Below are positions 23,201-34,672 of a DNA stretch of 64,000 bases, in pieces. Each line of letters starts with the position of its first letter. Positions within the stretch are counted from its first letter, which is position 1. A model generated the notes under the pieces. That model worked only from the letters and a program-made list of their open reading frames with translations, ran no database searches and had not been told where the DNA came from. This DNA comes from Carya illinoinensis (taxonomy: Eukaryota; Streptophyta; Magnoliopsida; Fagales; Juglandaceae): NCBI RefSeq assembly GCF_018687715.1, contig NC_056766.1, forward strand, positions 28,238,433-28,302,432, given 5' to 3'. Position numbers and translations under genes: made by a program.

Positions 23201-25809
23201 TAATTTAACATCATACAGCCTACACACTAGAAGACAAGTAGCCTTCCACTTCCCAATGAAAGAAACTTCCAGTAGCCTTCCATTTTAAGCATCTAGTGAT
23301 TTAGGCCTGGTTTGGTTATCAAGATGAATCTCATCTCATCATTTCAACTTTCCCAAACTCCTACACAAAATATAATAAACAATTCAATCTTTTCAAATCT
23401 CAAAACAAAAATAATATTAAAAAATTATATTCTAACAATATTTTATTCAACTTTCAACTTTTATCTCATCTCATCTGTGTAACCAAACAAGGCCTTAGTA
23501 TGTTTTACACTTTTGCCCTTATTTGCGACTCATGTATTATGGACTTGGGCTGGATCTTTTATTGGACTTACCTTTAAGTTGGATTGAATTCAATGTGGGC
23601 CTTATTCAGTCTATTCAGTAATACATAATAATACGAGTTTAAAAATTAGTTTGAAAACTTTAGATTTTATTAAGTCTATATATTTAACAAAATCCCACTG
23701 GTTGCTTTAATAGATTTCAGAAAAATCATTTACTAAGTTATAATTAGAAAATAAATATATGTCAAGGATAATCACGCGACACTTGCATTTATTAATAAAA
23801 CAGAATAGCTATTAAATTATTTTCCATATTATGCATTTAACTATTAAATAGAATATTATGACACGTCATTCTAGAAATTTAGTGATGTTCAGTATTTCAT
23901 ATAGGTCACGAACTATGGGGCGAGATTTTGAAAATTAGTACTGTGAGGTAGATAGCTTGATCATAAATTAGGATTAGCATACGCGTTAGCTAGTTATATA
24001 TATTATTATTAAAGCCAGTTTTTTGGAAGCCAATATTTACATACTACGCATGTCATGACATTTGCAAGCACATCATTCATCATATTTCATTCCGCATATT
24101 ATAGTTATGTATATATTATGCATCTCACGTTACATAAGACACATAAGCTTTCATAAGATCAAGTGTAAGATAAGATCAGAATAGTTAATAAGATGACCAT
24201 TTAGATGCATGGTACCAATGCGATTTATGAGTGGATGTGGGGTCATGCACAATCTTATGTTAAGTGTGTGAGCCAGTATAATAAGTAAGATAAGTTAAGC
24301 TAAGTCATGCATGACATAGCATATGTATGAACATTCATGATTTTAAGTTCTCAACATGAAATATTTTATGAAAAACCTTATGTTAAATATGTTTACGTTA
24401 CATTGAGTTTCTTACTGAGTCATCGACTCATTTTAGTTGTTTTTATATTTTTTAAACCATCCCAAGTAAGCATAATGATGAGTACGAACATGCGAGCCAG
24501 GCTTAGATGGAGTAGTTGATTAAATTCCAGACTTTTTGAAATAAATTATTTTTATAACATTACTTTTTTTCAGTTGTTTAATTTAATTTTATTTGGAGAC
24601 ATGTTTTTATTAAATAATTCTATTATGAAATAAATGTTTATTTTATAAAAAAATGAGATATCTTGCCAGGTTGTTTTTATGAAAACATGTGACATCTCCA
24701 ACCTACGGGAAGGGGGTGTTACGTTTGTACTTAATTTTTCTGTATGCTTTAAGGTGGCAGTCTCTTCAATAATCCCTTCCGTCGATGGGTGTTTCCTGGC
24801 CTTCTTGTAGAAGCCAGGGATCTTTCCTTTGTGCTCACTATCCATCCGATCATTCTGTGTGTTTGGTGCCTGGTCTTCGGAATTTGATATTTGCTTTAGT
24901 GGTAGAAGGCGTTCATTTCTTAGTAAATAAGTAGATTTGACATTTAAAGCTGATTGCCATTGTTACTGCTGAGCTGTGTTGACTGGCATCGTATTGGCTT
25001 TGCCATAAGTTTAGTTTTTCATATTGCTAGAGTTCAACTGGTTGTGCTAGCCTCTTTACCTTTGCTTCTAAAATGATGTGACCTTGCCTGGGGGCATTGA
25101 TGATAACTTTCATAAAGATGATTATTTTATGACAATAGTTTACGGACCTGAAAAGCTTTTGATGGGACTGGTAAGAGTAGCGGCTTTCTATGAGTTGAAA
25201 GGGCTATTTGGGCCGAGCAAATACGAGTATACATATAGATTTTGTAAACAGGATGTGGAATTGTACCTTTTTTATTTATTTAAATTTTTTGTTTGTGAAG
25301 AAATGAAATCCATTTACAAAAGAGACTGAGAGAACAATGGGGAAGATCAATGGATCAAGAGAACGAGGAAGGTATTACCAGGTAGCACTTTGAGCATATT
25401 TAATGCCATAGTAAAAGATAGTTGAATCAAAAAATTGCCCCAGTTTTGGAAATAGAGGTTTGAAAACTCTGGCATCCTAATTCTAAGACTAATACCATGT
25501 AATATCTATGTCCTTGGCTCCTCGTGTCATTGGATTAATCTCCATTTTTTCATTTACTGAGAACTTAAGTTATTATTACTAGTGGTTAATTTATATCATT
25601 AATGCTGTTTCAAGATTGGCAAAAAAAATCTCCTGCCTCTGCTGAAATGTGGAGTAAAGTAATCCCTGTTGCTTCCTTTTCTACTACAGGTGAAAGAGAT
25701 AACCCGAGTTTTTCGGTTGATTGGTGGAGATCTATCTTATGAGGTTGGGATGGCTACAAATTCTACCAGTCTTACACCACATCTGAGAGCCTCACTCAAG
25801 AAATTATGA
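20228..25809 (+). CDS. Nitrobindin-like heme-binding protein (THAP4-C/UPF0678 family)
   Basis: 168 aa from three exons that I infer: 20228-20545 (106 codons, ctg|GTACTT donor), 21424-21492 (23 codons, after CTCCACTCCAG) and 25690-25809 (39 codons plus TGA, after TACTACAG). All junctions are phase 0. The product is close to Arabidopsis nitrobindin (166 aa) over its full length. It has the family motif GTWKGQGEG near residues 29-37, then AYTQKTWKL, HAESGFWRPKPDGSIEVVIAQSTG, KGTYN and NASKVKEI. His160 in LTPHLRASLKKL aligns with the proximal heme ligand (His158) of the Arabidopsis protein. The family forms a small beta-barrel binding ferric heme and reacting with NO or peroxynitrite. The start is the first ATG in frame; an upstream ATG at 20193 is followed at once by a stop. 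Intron 2 (4.2 kb) is unusually long. The gene looks intact. Confidence 0.92.
20737..20918. mobile_element. MITE in nitrobindin intron 1
   Basis: Terminal inverted repeats GGCAGGTTTGGTAA and TTACCAAACCTGTC, with one mismatch, bound about 182 bp of CTCATCT/TTCAAATCC-type sequence of the same family as 23304-23494. The target duplication is not clear. It is oriented within the intron and does not touch splice sites. Confidence 0.75.
23304..23494. mobile_element. Tourist-like MITE (PIF/Harbinger type), TTA target duplication
   Basis: 191 bp with terminal inverted repeats GGCCTGGTTTGGTTAT and GTAACCAAACAAGGCC (14 of 16 matching), flanked on both sides by TTA (23301-23303 and 23495-23497). A TTA/TAA duplication is characteristic of PIF/Harbinger insertions. 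The interior has the CTCATCTCATC and AAAATATAATAAACAATTCA words seen in several other copies in this window. Confidence 0.9.
23500..24722. mobile_element. Possible gypsy-type LTR fragment inside the intron
   Basis: AT-rich sequence with a CTTACTGAGTCATCGACTCA phrase near 24410, typical in my experience of chromovirus LTRs. It ends in GGGGGTGTTACG at about 24711-24722, near the usual ...GGGTGTTACA terminus. No 5' start (TGTAACACCC) was found, so it is truncated or misread. Confidence 0.35.
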
Positions 25810-26680
25810 CCCAGTGGTGTTAAGAAAAGCAAGGTGAATAAAATCAGCATCAAAATCGAATCCTATTTGACAAGCTCCACAGTTGTTTGATGCAGCTACA
25901 TCTTTCTTAAACTGACACTGATGGATTCGTGCTTAGCTGGTAGTTCGGGTAGGAGCTTTTAACTTCTATGAACCCAGTCTTTAACAGAATCCGATCTTGT
26001 AATTCACAATGTATATCTTTCTATAAGTGGTTCCTTGTTTGTACCAAGACTTTCCATAAATTATTTCATATAGCTTTGAACATTGTTCTCTATCTCTCTC
26101 TCTCTCTCTCTGAACCTGGCTTTTAGCACGCCTGGAATTCCTATTTCATCTTTCAGGTACTGGGGATTTCCTCCAGCTGCTGTATCCTCCTTGGTTCTAG
26201 CCAACATACAGTCTGTTATCCCAAGTTCATGGCTCCCAGGGTCCGAGTCCACCATAGAGAGAGAGAGAGAGAGAGAGTTGTTGCTTATAGTGTTCTAGTT
26301 GCACGCATCTCTATATAAATAATGTGTATACACTTTTAAGGTAGTGTTTCTTCTCTAGTTGCTGTTGCTTATAGCACTCTAGTTGCTGCTCTCCAGCCAC
26401 CATTCACCTACACGAAAAAAAAGAAGGCTTTTGCCGTTGCCTTTTCTTTAGAGAGAGATTCTCTTCCTTCTCTTTAGAAAACTTCATTTCAGTGATAGCC
26501 ATTGTCGGAGCTTCCTCCCATTCTCCTTTCCAATTTTGCACTATATATACACTTTAAGGTAGTGTTTTTTTTCTCCTCCCTCTAACAGTTCAGTTTTGGT
26601 TAGATTTGCTGCTCTCCAATAGTCGTCCGCCTACACGCGCTGTACCACCCCTACCTATAGTTGTTGATCTACTGGGATAG
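25810..26680. other. 3' flank of nitrobindin with (TC)n/(AG)n repeats and a ~220 bp duplication
   Basis: The presumed 3' UTR is followed by a (TC)n run near 26092-26111 and an (AG)n run near 26256-26277. Two diverged direct copies of a sequence start at about 26330 and 26550; both have AAGGTAGTGTTT then TGCTGCTCTCCA and CCTACACG at similar spacing. Confidence 0.6.
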
Positions 26681-27405
26681 TGCGAAGCTATGCCAAAATG
26701 CTCAGTGCGTTATCCTCATGCGCGGCTTGTTTCCGCGCGTTGCTGCGCTCCAATGGCTACATTCGCTTGGTTGTCTTGTCGAGATCTTCCCAATTTGGGC
26801 CAACTCGTCGCCTTCCTACTAGCGCATGACTGCCTTGCACCATTACTAGTGCGCAGGAATGCAAATGATCACTGGTCGCAGATCAGTCCACCCGATGCCA
26901 TGCTTTCTATTATTTTTGCTTTCCCTAACCAGTGATCTCGAAGATAGGACTGTGGATCTCTTCAAAAATTATTTCAAGATAACAAACAACAATGCACCCG
27001 CTACTCGCACCTCTTATAGCAGAGCTGTTCGCAACTTTTTGTGAACATCTTATTACCACCTTTTAAGACAGTGTCCTCTTGGTAGGATTTCGGTGAAAAC
27101 CAAGAAATTGGTTGCTAAAACTCGCTTTTTTTATTATTTTTTTATCTACCTCTTTGCAATGTTGTTATTGTTCTGGGGCATTTGTTGGGGAACCCCACCC
27201 CCTTCTCATGTATCATCTTTTCTATTTTTTTAATAAAGTTTACTCACTTGCTTTGAAAAAAGAAAAAGAAAAGAAAGCAATATTTTGTTAAGGCTCCGTT
27301 TAGTGCTTTTCTTGACTTAGTGACTCAGTCAGGGTTGTTTCTGTTTTTCAAAAGAAAGAGAAGCTTACCTTCTAATCAGTTTGGTTACTTAATGGTGATG
27401 AGTTT

Positions 27406-27408
<3 letters not shown>
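26681..27408. other. No gene recognised
   Basis: An 81-residue open frame at 26690-26935 (Ala/Leu/Cys-rich) shows no family motif and no splice context. I do not call it a gene. Confidence 0.4.

Positions 27409-27472
<64 letters not shown>
27409..27472. repeat. (CT)32 microsatellite
   Basis: A perfect dinucleotide run of 64 bp. It is long and uninterrupted, hence likely to be length-polymorphic. Confidence 0.97.
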
Positions 27473-27475
<3 letters not shown>

Positions 27476-28533
27476 CTTTTGTTTTTTTGGCAACGATTTT
27501 GCTTTGACGTTGCAACCCTGCTGAAGTGGTCCTAAAGTGAACATTACATTATAGCATTCAAAAGTTGTTAAAACAAAGTTGAACTCTAAATTTGATATCC
27601 TTGAGGAAAGCCAAATCTTCCATATGGAGGTTCATCATAGGTAGTTTTGAAGGGCCATCTTGCCAGCAAAGGGGTCCAATTTCTTGTAGGCATGTATAAA
27701 AGAAGAGAAATAATATTTATAGTTCTAGAGTGAGTAAGTTTCGTGTATTCCCTATTTAAAAAGTAAGTAAATATGAGATTTACATAAAAGAAATTAATTT
27801 TTTAATAGGAGATTGCACTCTTTTTCACATAAAATTTACACATTCACAAAAAAGTTACCATCATTTGAGCATCCCCATACTATTTGACCCATTGCTCCCC
27901 ATCTACTAATAGGGATACTACAAATCAACTCTACTTCCTCTTCAAAAAAGATATCATTAAGCAGATCTCTCTTCCATGTACTATCTTCACTGTTAATGAG
28001 TTGGTTTACTTTAGAATCACTGAAAGATATTTTATAGAAGATCCAAGGGCATGTTTGATTGGTAGCCACTTATCCCTCCATATATGCACCCTACTACAAT
28101 CTCCCACCCTCCATGCCGTTCCTTCTCTCACCAAGTCTCTAGAAGACTGTAGACTCCTCCAAATATAAGAAAGACCACGACCAGCTTCTAACAACTCCTC
28201 ATTTCTAAAATACTCTTTTTTTTTTTCATAATGTTAGCTACCAAGGAAGAGGGTTTGTTTTAACATTTTCCAGCATTATTTGGCAAGCAATGCTGTATTA
28301 AAGCACTCTTAAGTCACGGAAGCCCAGCCCTCCACTCCTCATTGCTTCACTCCTCTAAGTCCCCAAGCCCTATTCTTCTCATCACAGCCTCCAAATAATT
28401 CCACTCTATCATGTCATAGGCCTTTGACATGTTTAGCATGAGGGCCATACTCCCTATCTTCCCCTTTTGTCTTGTTTTCATCTTGTGCAGTGTTTCATAT
28501 GCTATCATCACATTATTTGTAATGAATCTTTCA

Positions 28534-29871
28534 TGTTGCCCAGATGACTAACACAAGAGGGGGGGTGAATTGAGTTGTATTAAAAAAAATAACAATTATA
28601 AATTAAATATATAATATAAAATATAAACAAAATATGAAATAATAATAAATATAAAGAGTAAGGGTAAGAGAGAAGCAAACTCAGTATGTTAACGAGGTTC
28701 GGCCCCACTGCCTACGTCCTCACCTCAAGCTACCCCTTGAGGATTCCCAAATTCACTATTCAACCTCCTTCAGGTGGAGATAAAAACCTATTACACCTTT
28801 GAACAACACCGCTACTAAGGATCCGTGTAGAACACCCTCTACACTTGCAATCACCTTACACGTGGTGATTCAACTATTCCCCGTGTAGAATACTTTCTAC
28901 ACGCACAAGGGTTATACACACCCTTTTTCTGATACAAAAGCTGATAATGGGTAGGTTATCAGAAAACACTCCTCAATGAGTGAAATAAGAACAATACGGC
29001 GCAAACTATATCTCTCAAAATGAACAAGGATTAAGACTCAATGCTTAGAGAAGAGAGAATGAAAGCTTTGAATGAATGTTGTATGCTCTTGGTGTTGTAA
29101 ATGTGAAGCTCTCAAATGATCTATTTATAGGCATATGAGACTTCATATTCAAATTTAAAAAGATTCACATATCAAAGACAATATCATTCACTTTTTCAAA
29201 AAATTCAAATAAAAGGTTCTTCTTTTTCAATTGTCAATGACAACATCATTCACTTTTTCAAAAAATTCAAATAAAAGGTTCTTCTTTTTCAATTGTCAAA
29301 GACAACATCATTCACTTTTTCAAAAAAATCAAACCTAATCTTTTACTTTTTTTTTATATGACAAAATGAGCACACTTTACTTTTCAAATTTTTCAAACAA
29401 AATCATCTACCTTTTGTATAAGTCTAAAAAAGCATCAATCACTTTTGAAAATATTCAAATAAAACATGCACATGTGAAAGATGACAATCAATCATCTTTA
29501 ATATTTTCAAAGTTCAACCCTTTAATCAAGGCATGCACATGCAAAAGATGACAATCAATTATCTTTCAAAATTTTCAAATTTAATTTTCAAAAATATTCA
29601 TGCACATGTGGAAAATGTATTTTAATGCTTTATGATAAAATATTAATTTTGAGCATTAATCCTAATTTCGAATTTTAAGAGATTTACAACATTACTCTAT
29701 GACTTTAATGTAAACTTGTTTCCTTCTTGCTCATGCTTGGTTCTTTTATGTGCTTGATTCTATTGTGTGAACAACTTGAGCTTGAAACTCCTTTATTCTT
29801 TGAATTCATTTGTTATCATCAAAAATGTGTAGATTTATAATCACATGAAACTTGAAACCTTGGGTTCAACA
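28534..29871. mobile_element. Solo LTR, 1,338 bp, target duplication TTTCA
   Basis: It starts TGTTGCCCAGATGACTAACA and ends GGTTCAACA (TGTTG...CAACA). It is flanked exactly by TTTCA at 28529-28533 and 29872-29876. Removing it with one TTTCA restores the LINE RT reading across the QSxFxxxRFITNN region. The second copy at 49344-50745 is homologous end to end in reverse orientation. No primer site, coding region or second LTR is present, so it is a solo LTR left by recombination. It contains a 62 bp tandem repeat at 29173-29340. Confidence 0.92.
29173..29340. repeat. 62 bp tandem repeat inside the solo LTR
   Basis: Units start at 29173, 29235 and 29297 with CAA(A/T)GACAA(C/T)ATCATTCAC. The first two are complete; the third is partial. 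The other LTR copy has expanded a different 62 bp segment instead. Confidence 0.88.
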
Positions 29872-30205
29872 TTTCATAAATAAGTACACTTTGGTTATAA
29901 GAGACTAATTGGGAGCACTTTCTTCAATATGTTGGCAAGTACTTTTGACACCAATTTATATAAAATGTTACATAAACTGATAAACTTGATCTCACTCGCA
30001 GCAAATGGATTAGGAATTTTAGGGATAAGTGTTATATGTGTGCTGTTCACATTACTCTCCAGATCTCCATCACCATTTGAGAAGCTTAAAATGGCTTTAG
30101 ATACTCCCTCCCCTATAATACTCCAATAAGTTTGGTAAAAATAGGCTCCATACCCACTAGGCATTGGGGATTTTAAGGGCTTTAATGCTTCCTCCACCTC
30201 AGCTC

Positions 30206-30747
30206 TAGGGGTGAAAGTTTAAATTGAAAAACCGGAGAACAGGCCAAAACCAAATCGGATAGAACTGATTGGTTCGATTTTGAATCGGTCCAGTCTGGAG
30301 TCAATTCTTATATTTTAAAAACCAGTTAAATCCAGTCTGGAATCGGTTTTTGGCTTTTCGAAATCCTACTGGACTGGATCGGTTTATAAAATATATATTA
30401 AAAAATTAATTTTTAATATTATATAAAATATTTTATATATGTATATGTAATTTTTATATATAATTATATATGAAATTTTTATATATACTATATATAATTA
30501 TATATGAAATAACTTTGTATTATAATTTATAACATAAAATTTTAATCTTAAATATATATAATTACATTGACACTCGATTCAAACCGGAAAATCGGATTGA
30601 ACTGGATTGAAACTGATAAAACTACAAGTACTGGTTTAGGAGGGTAACCGGTCCGGGATTGGTTCTTGAAAATGCAAAACTAGTGTATACCAGTTCGGTC
30701 CCAAAATTTGTACAAACTCGGATCAAATCAAACCAATTACACCCTTA
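30206..30747. mobile_element. hAT-like MITE, 542 bp, inside the LINE
   Basis: The ends are TAGGGGTG and CACCCTTA. Inside lie inverted GGTTCGATTTTGAATCGG/AACCGG-type phrases near both ends and a very AT-rich centre. The flanking 8-mers CTCAGCTC (30198-30205) and TTAAGCTT (30748-30755) match at 5 of 8 positions, with mostly transition differences. That fits an old 8 bp hAT duplication. On either side LINE RT sequence continues (FTKAE / EVEEALKPL). Confidence 0.75.
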
Positions 30748-31320
30748 TTAAGCTTTAGTAAACTCCTTTAGTAAATCAACATTCATATGGTTTGTAACTC
30801 TCAAGTTAATATCTTTAAGACATACCTCTATTGCTTCCATCGTGGGGTGAGATGAACTAAATAAGTTGCTAAAGAAATCGTAGAATACACCCTCTATCCC
30901 GTCTTGGTCTGTCACCATTCTGCCCAAAGAATCTATTATTTATTTGATCTGATTCTTCCTTTTCCTTTGACTGGCACAAGAGTGAAAAAAACTTGGTTGT
31001 TTTGTCACCCAATTGATATCAGTTTTTCTTTGCTCTCTGCCTCCATTTCATGACCTCTTATTCTAGCATCAATCCCACCTCTTCTTACAACTACTTAATC
31101 AGCTACACATTATAGCGACCCTCATTATCTTGCTCCTATTTTAATAGATCAATTTTCTACCTCAAAACTGTCTTAGCTTCCTTCTCTTATAGATAGCTCC
31201 AGCTGATCAGGTCACCCTTATAGTCATTCAGCTTTTTCTAGATCTTCCTTAAAGAATCTATTTCCCCAACTCTTCTATCCCATGCCTCTTCTACTACTGG
31301 TCTCCCTTCCTCATCCAAAA

Positions 31321-31998
31321 TCACTTTGCTTCAAATCTAAAGACTCTTTTCTTCTTTCTTCTACTTGGGATCTCACATCTTAAGTCCAACAATAGGGCCT
31401 TATGATCAGATTGGCTTGCAGACAAGACTTCTAAAACTTTGTCTTGAGATGTATCAGCCAATTTTGAATTAGCAATTGCTCTATCAAGCCTCTCATTTGT
31501 CAAAGTATTATCTGAATGCTTGTTACTCCAAGTGAACATACTCCCCTTCCACCCCAAATTAAAAATACTATTTACTCCCATGGCTTGCCTAAAATCTTCC
31601 ATTTGTGCTTCTAGCCTAGATTTCACTCCCATCTTCTCATCTTGATAGGTAATCTCATTAAAATCTCCTATTATACATTAGGGCATTTCAGTAGAGGGAT
31701 TTAGCATCGACTGCGAGTTCCATGAAGCTCTTCTTTTACATGCTTCAAGGTGGCCATAAAAGCTAGTAAATAGCCATGACATGTTTTTTACCTCACTTCT
31801 GACTGTTGCATTAATATGGTGATGAGAGAAATTGGCTATCTCCACCGTTACATCTATACTCCATAATTGGGCCAAACAACCCTTTCTACCCCTCGGCTCA
31901 ACAATAAGACAACTCTCAATCCATTTTCTTTTTAATATCATCATATTTACATGCTGCTAGTTTTGTCTCCATTAGGAATATCATCTTGGGTTTCTTGT
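31321..31998 (-). pseudogene. LINE apurinic-type endonuclease
   Basis: The frame contains an SWLFTSFYGHLEACKRRASW block and IIGDFNEITYQDEK, the endonuclease/exonuclease/phosphatase GDFNE motif. NLGWKGSMFTWSNK, NERLDRAIAN and SQSDHKALLLDL follow; the last carries the conserved SDH. A TAA just before CIIGDFNE replaces the usual Trp codon and splits the frame. This enzyme nicks target DNA to prime reverse transcription. Confidence 0.88.
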
Positions 31999-32244
31999 TC
32001 TTTACCAATAGGTGAAGGTTTTGAACTGTCTAAGGATTCCTAAGCTTACGACAATTTCAACTCAATATTTTCGTAATGCTTGGTGGGCTGACTAGCAGTC
32101 TCTACCATTATCTTTTCACAATTTCCCACATTTCCCTACCATTCTATTTGCCTTTCTTCAACAGTCCATCTTCATACTCATGGTCCTCCTCGTCAACCAA
32201 TTTTCTTTTACCATCAAATAATATGACAACAGTACTCTTATTAC

Positions 32245-33453
32245 CTACATTGCATGCCTATCTCTTCCATCGCCCCCTTCTGCCTTCCCCTTCTTGTCAA
32301 CAAGGTGTAACTCATCACTAGCTAGTTGATGTACACCACTTGCAACCTCACCTGCAACAAGCCCCTCCTCCATTGATTCAGAGGTTTTCTCAGTCACCCT
32401 TTCAATCTTTTGTGCATCCTGCCCTTTCTCAGAGACTATCTCTGCCTCATCCCTCTTTCCACTTCCTTGACTATTTTTATCGAGCACTTCAATTATATAA
32501 TCAACCAACACTGCTTGGACAACCCTCCTTGCCTCCATCTCACTCTATGTACCCATTGAGGTATCAAGGACCACCAAACCATCCTTCTCCAGTCTCCTAT
32601 CATCTTGGTTCAACATCACATTATTATTCAAAACCCTTTCCCTTCCCTTCCTCTTGCTACTATGCTCCTTTTCATTTTCTCCCTTCTATTCACTTCCATG
32701 GCTATCCTTATTATTCCTACCCCTCTCATGGGCTAGGCTAAGTACAGAGCCAACTCCCATACTACAGTTTATCACCCTTCCCTCCCAATCCATTGCACCC
32801 TCCAACTCCATGTTTAATTCTTCCACATCTTAAACAAAGTTCTGGGAGATTCTTGTAAGTTAATGGCACCCAGATTTTTTTTTTCCCAGTATATTGGTAT
32901 TTCTTCCTATAGCTATCAACTTCCTTACATCCACTTCAATTTTCACCCTCAAGTATCTACCCCATCTGATTCCATCTTCACGGACATCTACCTCTTTAAC
33001 ACTCCCAATCGATACACCAATCTGGTTACCTACTTCACAAGTCATACATGCTAACAATAGATTATTCATATGTATCCAAAAAGTCTCAAAATCAAAGTTC
33101 ATCTTCTGTGGAGGGGTCAATCCATCGAACGGTTTTAGAACCAGAACTTGGTTATCAAATAGCCAAGGCTTCCCATCCAGTACTCTCCCTTTGTCCCCCT
33201 GGTTCTCAAATGATACCACAAACAAGTTCATACTTATTTCATGAAAACAAAAGGATCCATTCAGCCTCTAGATCTTAGCTAGAGTTGATCTAATCACTTC
33301 CTGGTTTATTCTTCGATCAGAGAGTAGCTTCCCCACCAAACTCCTTTTGCGCTTTGCTGACACCTTCTCCAAATGCCCTGTTCCAATTTCAATTACAGCA
33401 TTCTCTTTTTGTGTAAGCTTTAGCTGGTCCAATCTCTCATCCAAGTCCTCCAT
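32245..33453 (-). pseudogene. LINE ORF1-like protein (DUF4283)
   Basis: It begins MEDLDERLDQLKLTQKE at 33453. Characteristic DUF4283 sequence follows: NLFVVSFENQGDKGRVLDG, PWLFDNQVLVLKPFDG, FWIHMNNLLLACM, GRYLRVKIEVDVRKL. The expected CCHC knuckle is not intact. A Lys/Glu-rich, probably disordered tail occupies about 32245-32538. A stop or shift between 33268 and 33231 and others downstream disable it. Such proteins bind the LINE RNA. Confidence 0.82.
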
Positions 33454-33540
33454 CTCTCCTCCCTATAGTTGTGCAATAGACTCACCATCCCTCACTTTAA
33501 AAGCAAGCCAAGACTATCCCTCCACCCAAGCTTCCTCTCC

Positions 33541-34672
33541 AGAGTAAGCTTAGAGGAGACTAACATAACGACATGGGAGAATCTTTTGAAAAAATTAATC
33601 ATGCTTATTAAAACTTATGGCAAGGCAAGATGGGCTTGAGATCATGCTCTAAAATTGTTTGATTCATTGCTTCGGTGCTACACTAGATGATAAGCTTTGT
33701 GGATGTTAACTCTCTGTTATGTCCTTATATGATGAAAACAAGAGTGTTGATAAGATTCTTGGTTGTTTGTAACAAGTTATCCCAAATTTACTTTTTGTTG
33801 TAATATTTTTAACATATGAGAAAACTAGTTTTAAAACTGTGAAAAATGAGTTTAGGAGCATATTTTTATGAAACTACAATCAAAACTTGAAGACCCTTTT
33901 ATAATTGACTGATAGATGTTGAAGTAGAAAGCGCCATGAGTGGGAACCCTATATGTCTTGCTTGACTTGGATTTACACAAGGTTGTAAATAAGTGGTGTC
34001 TATATGTTAGGTTTCTATTTGTTTTTGCAGCTTAAACTACACTAAAAGCAAAGATGAGTATAAAGTTCAAAATTGTTTAGCACAAGATTGCCTTACCAGA
34101 GTTATTTTCAACTCAAACTAGTATAAGATTGCACAAACTGTAACTAGATGAGTTAATGAAAGGTTGTGGATTTTTCAGGCTAATGGATGATGAAGATCAT
34201 GAGTTTCTCGAGGATTTATTAAAAAGCTCCTAACAATAAGATGTTTTTGATCATAGAGAGGTAACATCACTTGCAGTTAAGAAATGAGGTTTCTATGAAA
34301 TCAATCAATATTAATATTAAGATCAGAATAGAAAATCTCACTCATAAGATAGAAGCTTTGACCTAAACTATAGATACGAATTATTCTAATCAACTTTAGT
34401 TTGAAGTATGTTCTCTATAGTAGTTTGATGCATATGACATAGATGTGTCATTCCACACAAGGTTCTCTATAAAGATATACTAAATAAGGAAATGCATTAA
34501 ATATTTTTGGGTAGTGGTTTGTCATATTTTAGAGTCATTCAATCTCAATTATTAGAATAATCCTTATTTTTGATGGAGGCAATACCAATCTCCCACCAAT
34601 CTAGGTGGGCCACAAATGCAAGAACAAGGTCAATTTCATCATTCTATCCCAATCTATTATCATGTTCCTTAA
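33541..34672. other. No gene recognised
   Basis: AT-rich, many stops in all frames. Nothing beyond scattered repeat words could be supported. Confidence 0.45.

Larger units (their letters stand above)
21493..25689 (+). other. Nitrobindin intron 2, repeat-filled
   Basis: 4,197 nt with GT-AG ends. It holds a poly-T run (~21728-21753), an AAAT microsatellite (~22260-22280), a C/T-rich block at 22620-23200, a clear MITE at 23304-23494, and a retroelement-like stretch from about 23500 to 24720. No embedded gene with a recognisable product is seen; the 83-residue frame at 25078-25329 has no family motif. Confidence 0.75.
27836..30990 (-). pseudogene. LINE reverse transcriptase, split and deleted
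   Basis: The N-terminal part reads LGDKTTKFF with degenerate continuation. EEALKPLKSPMPSGYGAYFYQTYW and THITLIPKIPNPFAASEIKFISLCN follow (RT motifs 0-2). After the solo LTR it resumes at RFITNNVMIAYETLH. Motif A reads LNMSKAYDMIEW, with Asn for the first catalytic Asp. The frame then runs straight into GGLGFRDLRVL, which normally lies hundreds of residues later, so motifs B to E including YADD are deleted. The C-terminal segment has GRGLSYIWRSL and WRVGDCSRVHIWRDKWLP. Confidence 0.88.
27836..33540 (-). mobile_element. L1-type LINE, degenerate, internally deleted and twice interrupted
   Basis: On the minus strand the order is ORF1-like DUF4283 protein (33453 to about 32245), endonuclease (about 31998-31321), then reverse transcriptase (about 30990 to 27836). 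The RT is split by a hAT-like MITE (30206-30747) and by a solo LTR (28534-29871). A deletion joins RT motif A sequence directly to the late GGLGFRDL block, so the YADD catalytic box is gone. The 3' end stops in GNFFVNV without RNase H or a poly-A tail, so the 3' part is lost. No target duplication could be assigned. Confidence 0.9.

Noticed and set aside
22778..23203. 141-residue plus-strand frame inside nitrobindin intron 2
   Set aside because: Ser/Leu/Phe-rich C/T-tract translation without a domain; the long frame follows from pyrimidine-rich composition.
25078..25329. 83-residue frame near the end of nitrobindin intron 2
   Set aside because: It starts plausibly (MTLPGGIDDNFHKDD) but has no family motif and ends in a low-complexity Phe/Leu/Tyr stretch. 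It is not needed for the nitrobindin frame.
32076..33278. Plus-strand frames of up to 133 residues across the LINE
   Set aside because: They are antisense shadows of the minus-strand DUF4283 protein and its linker.
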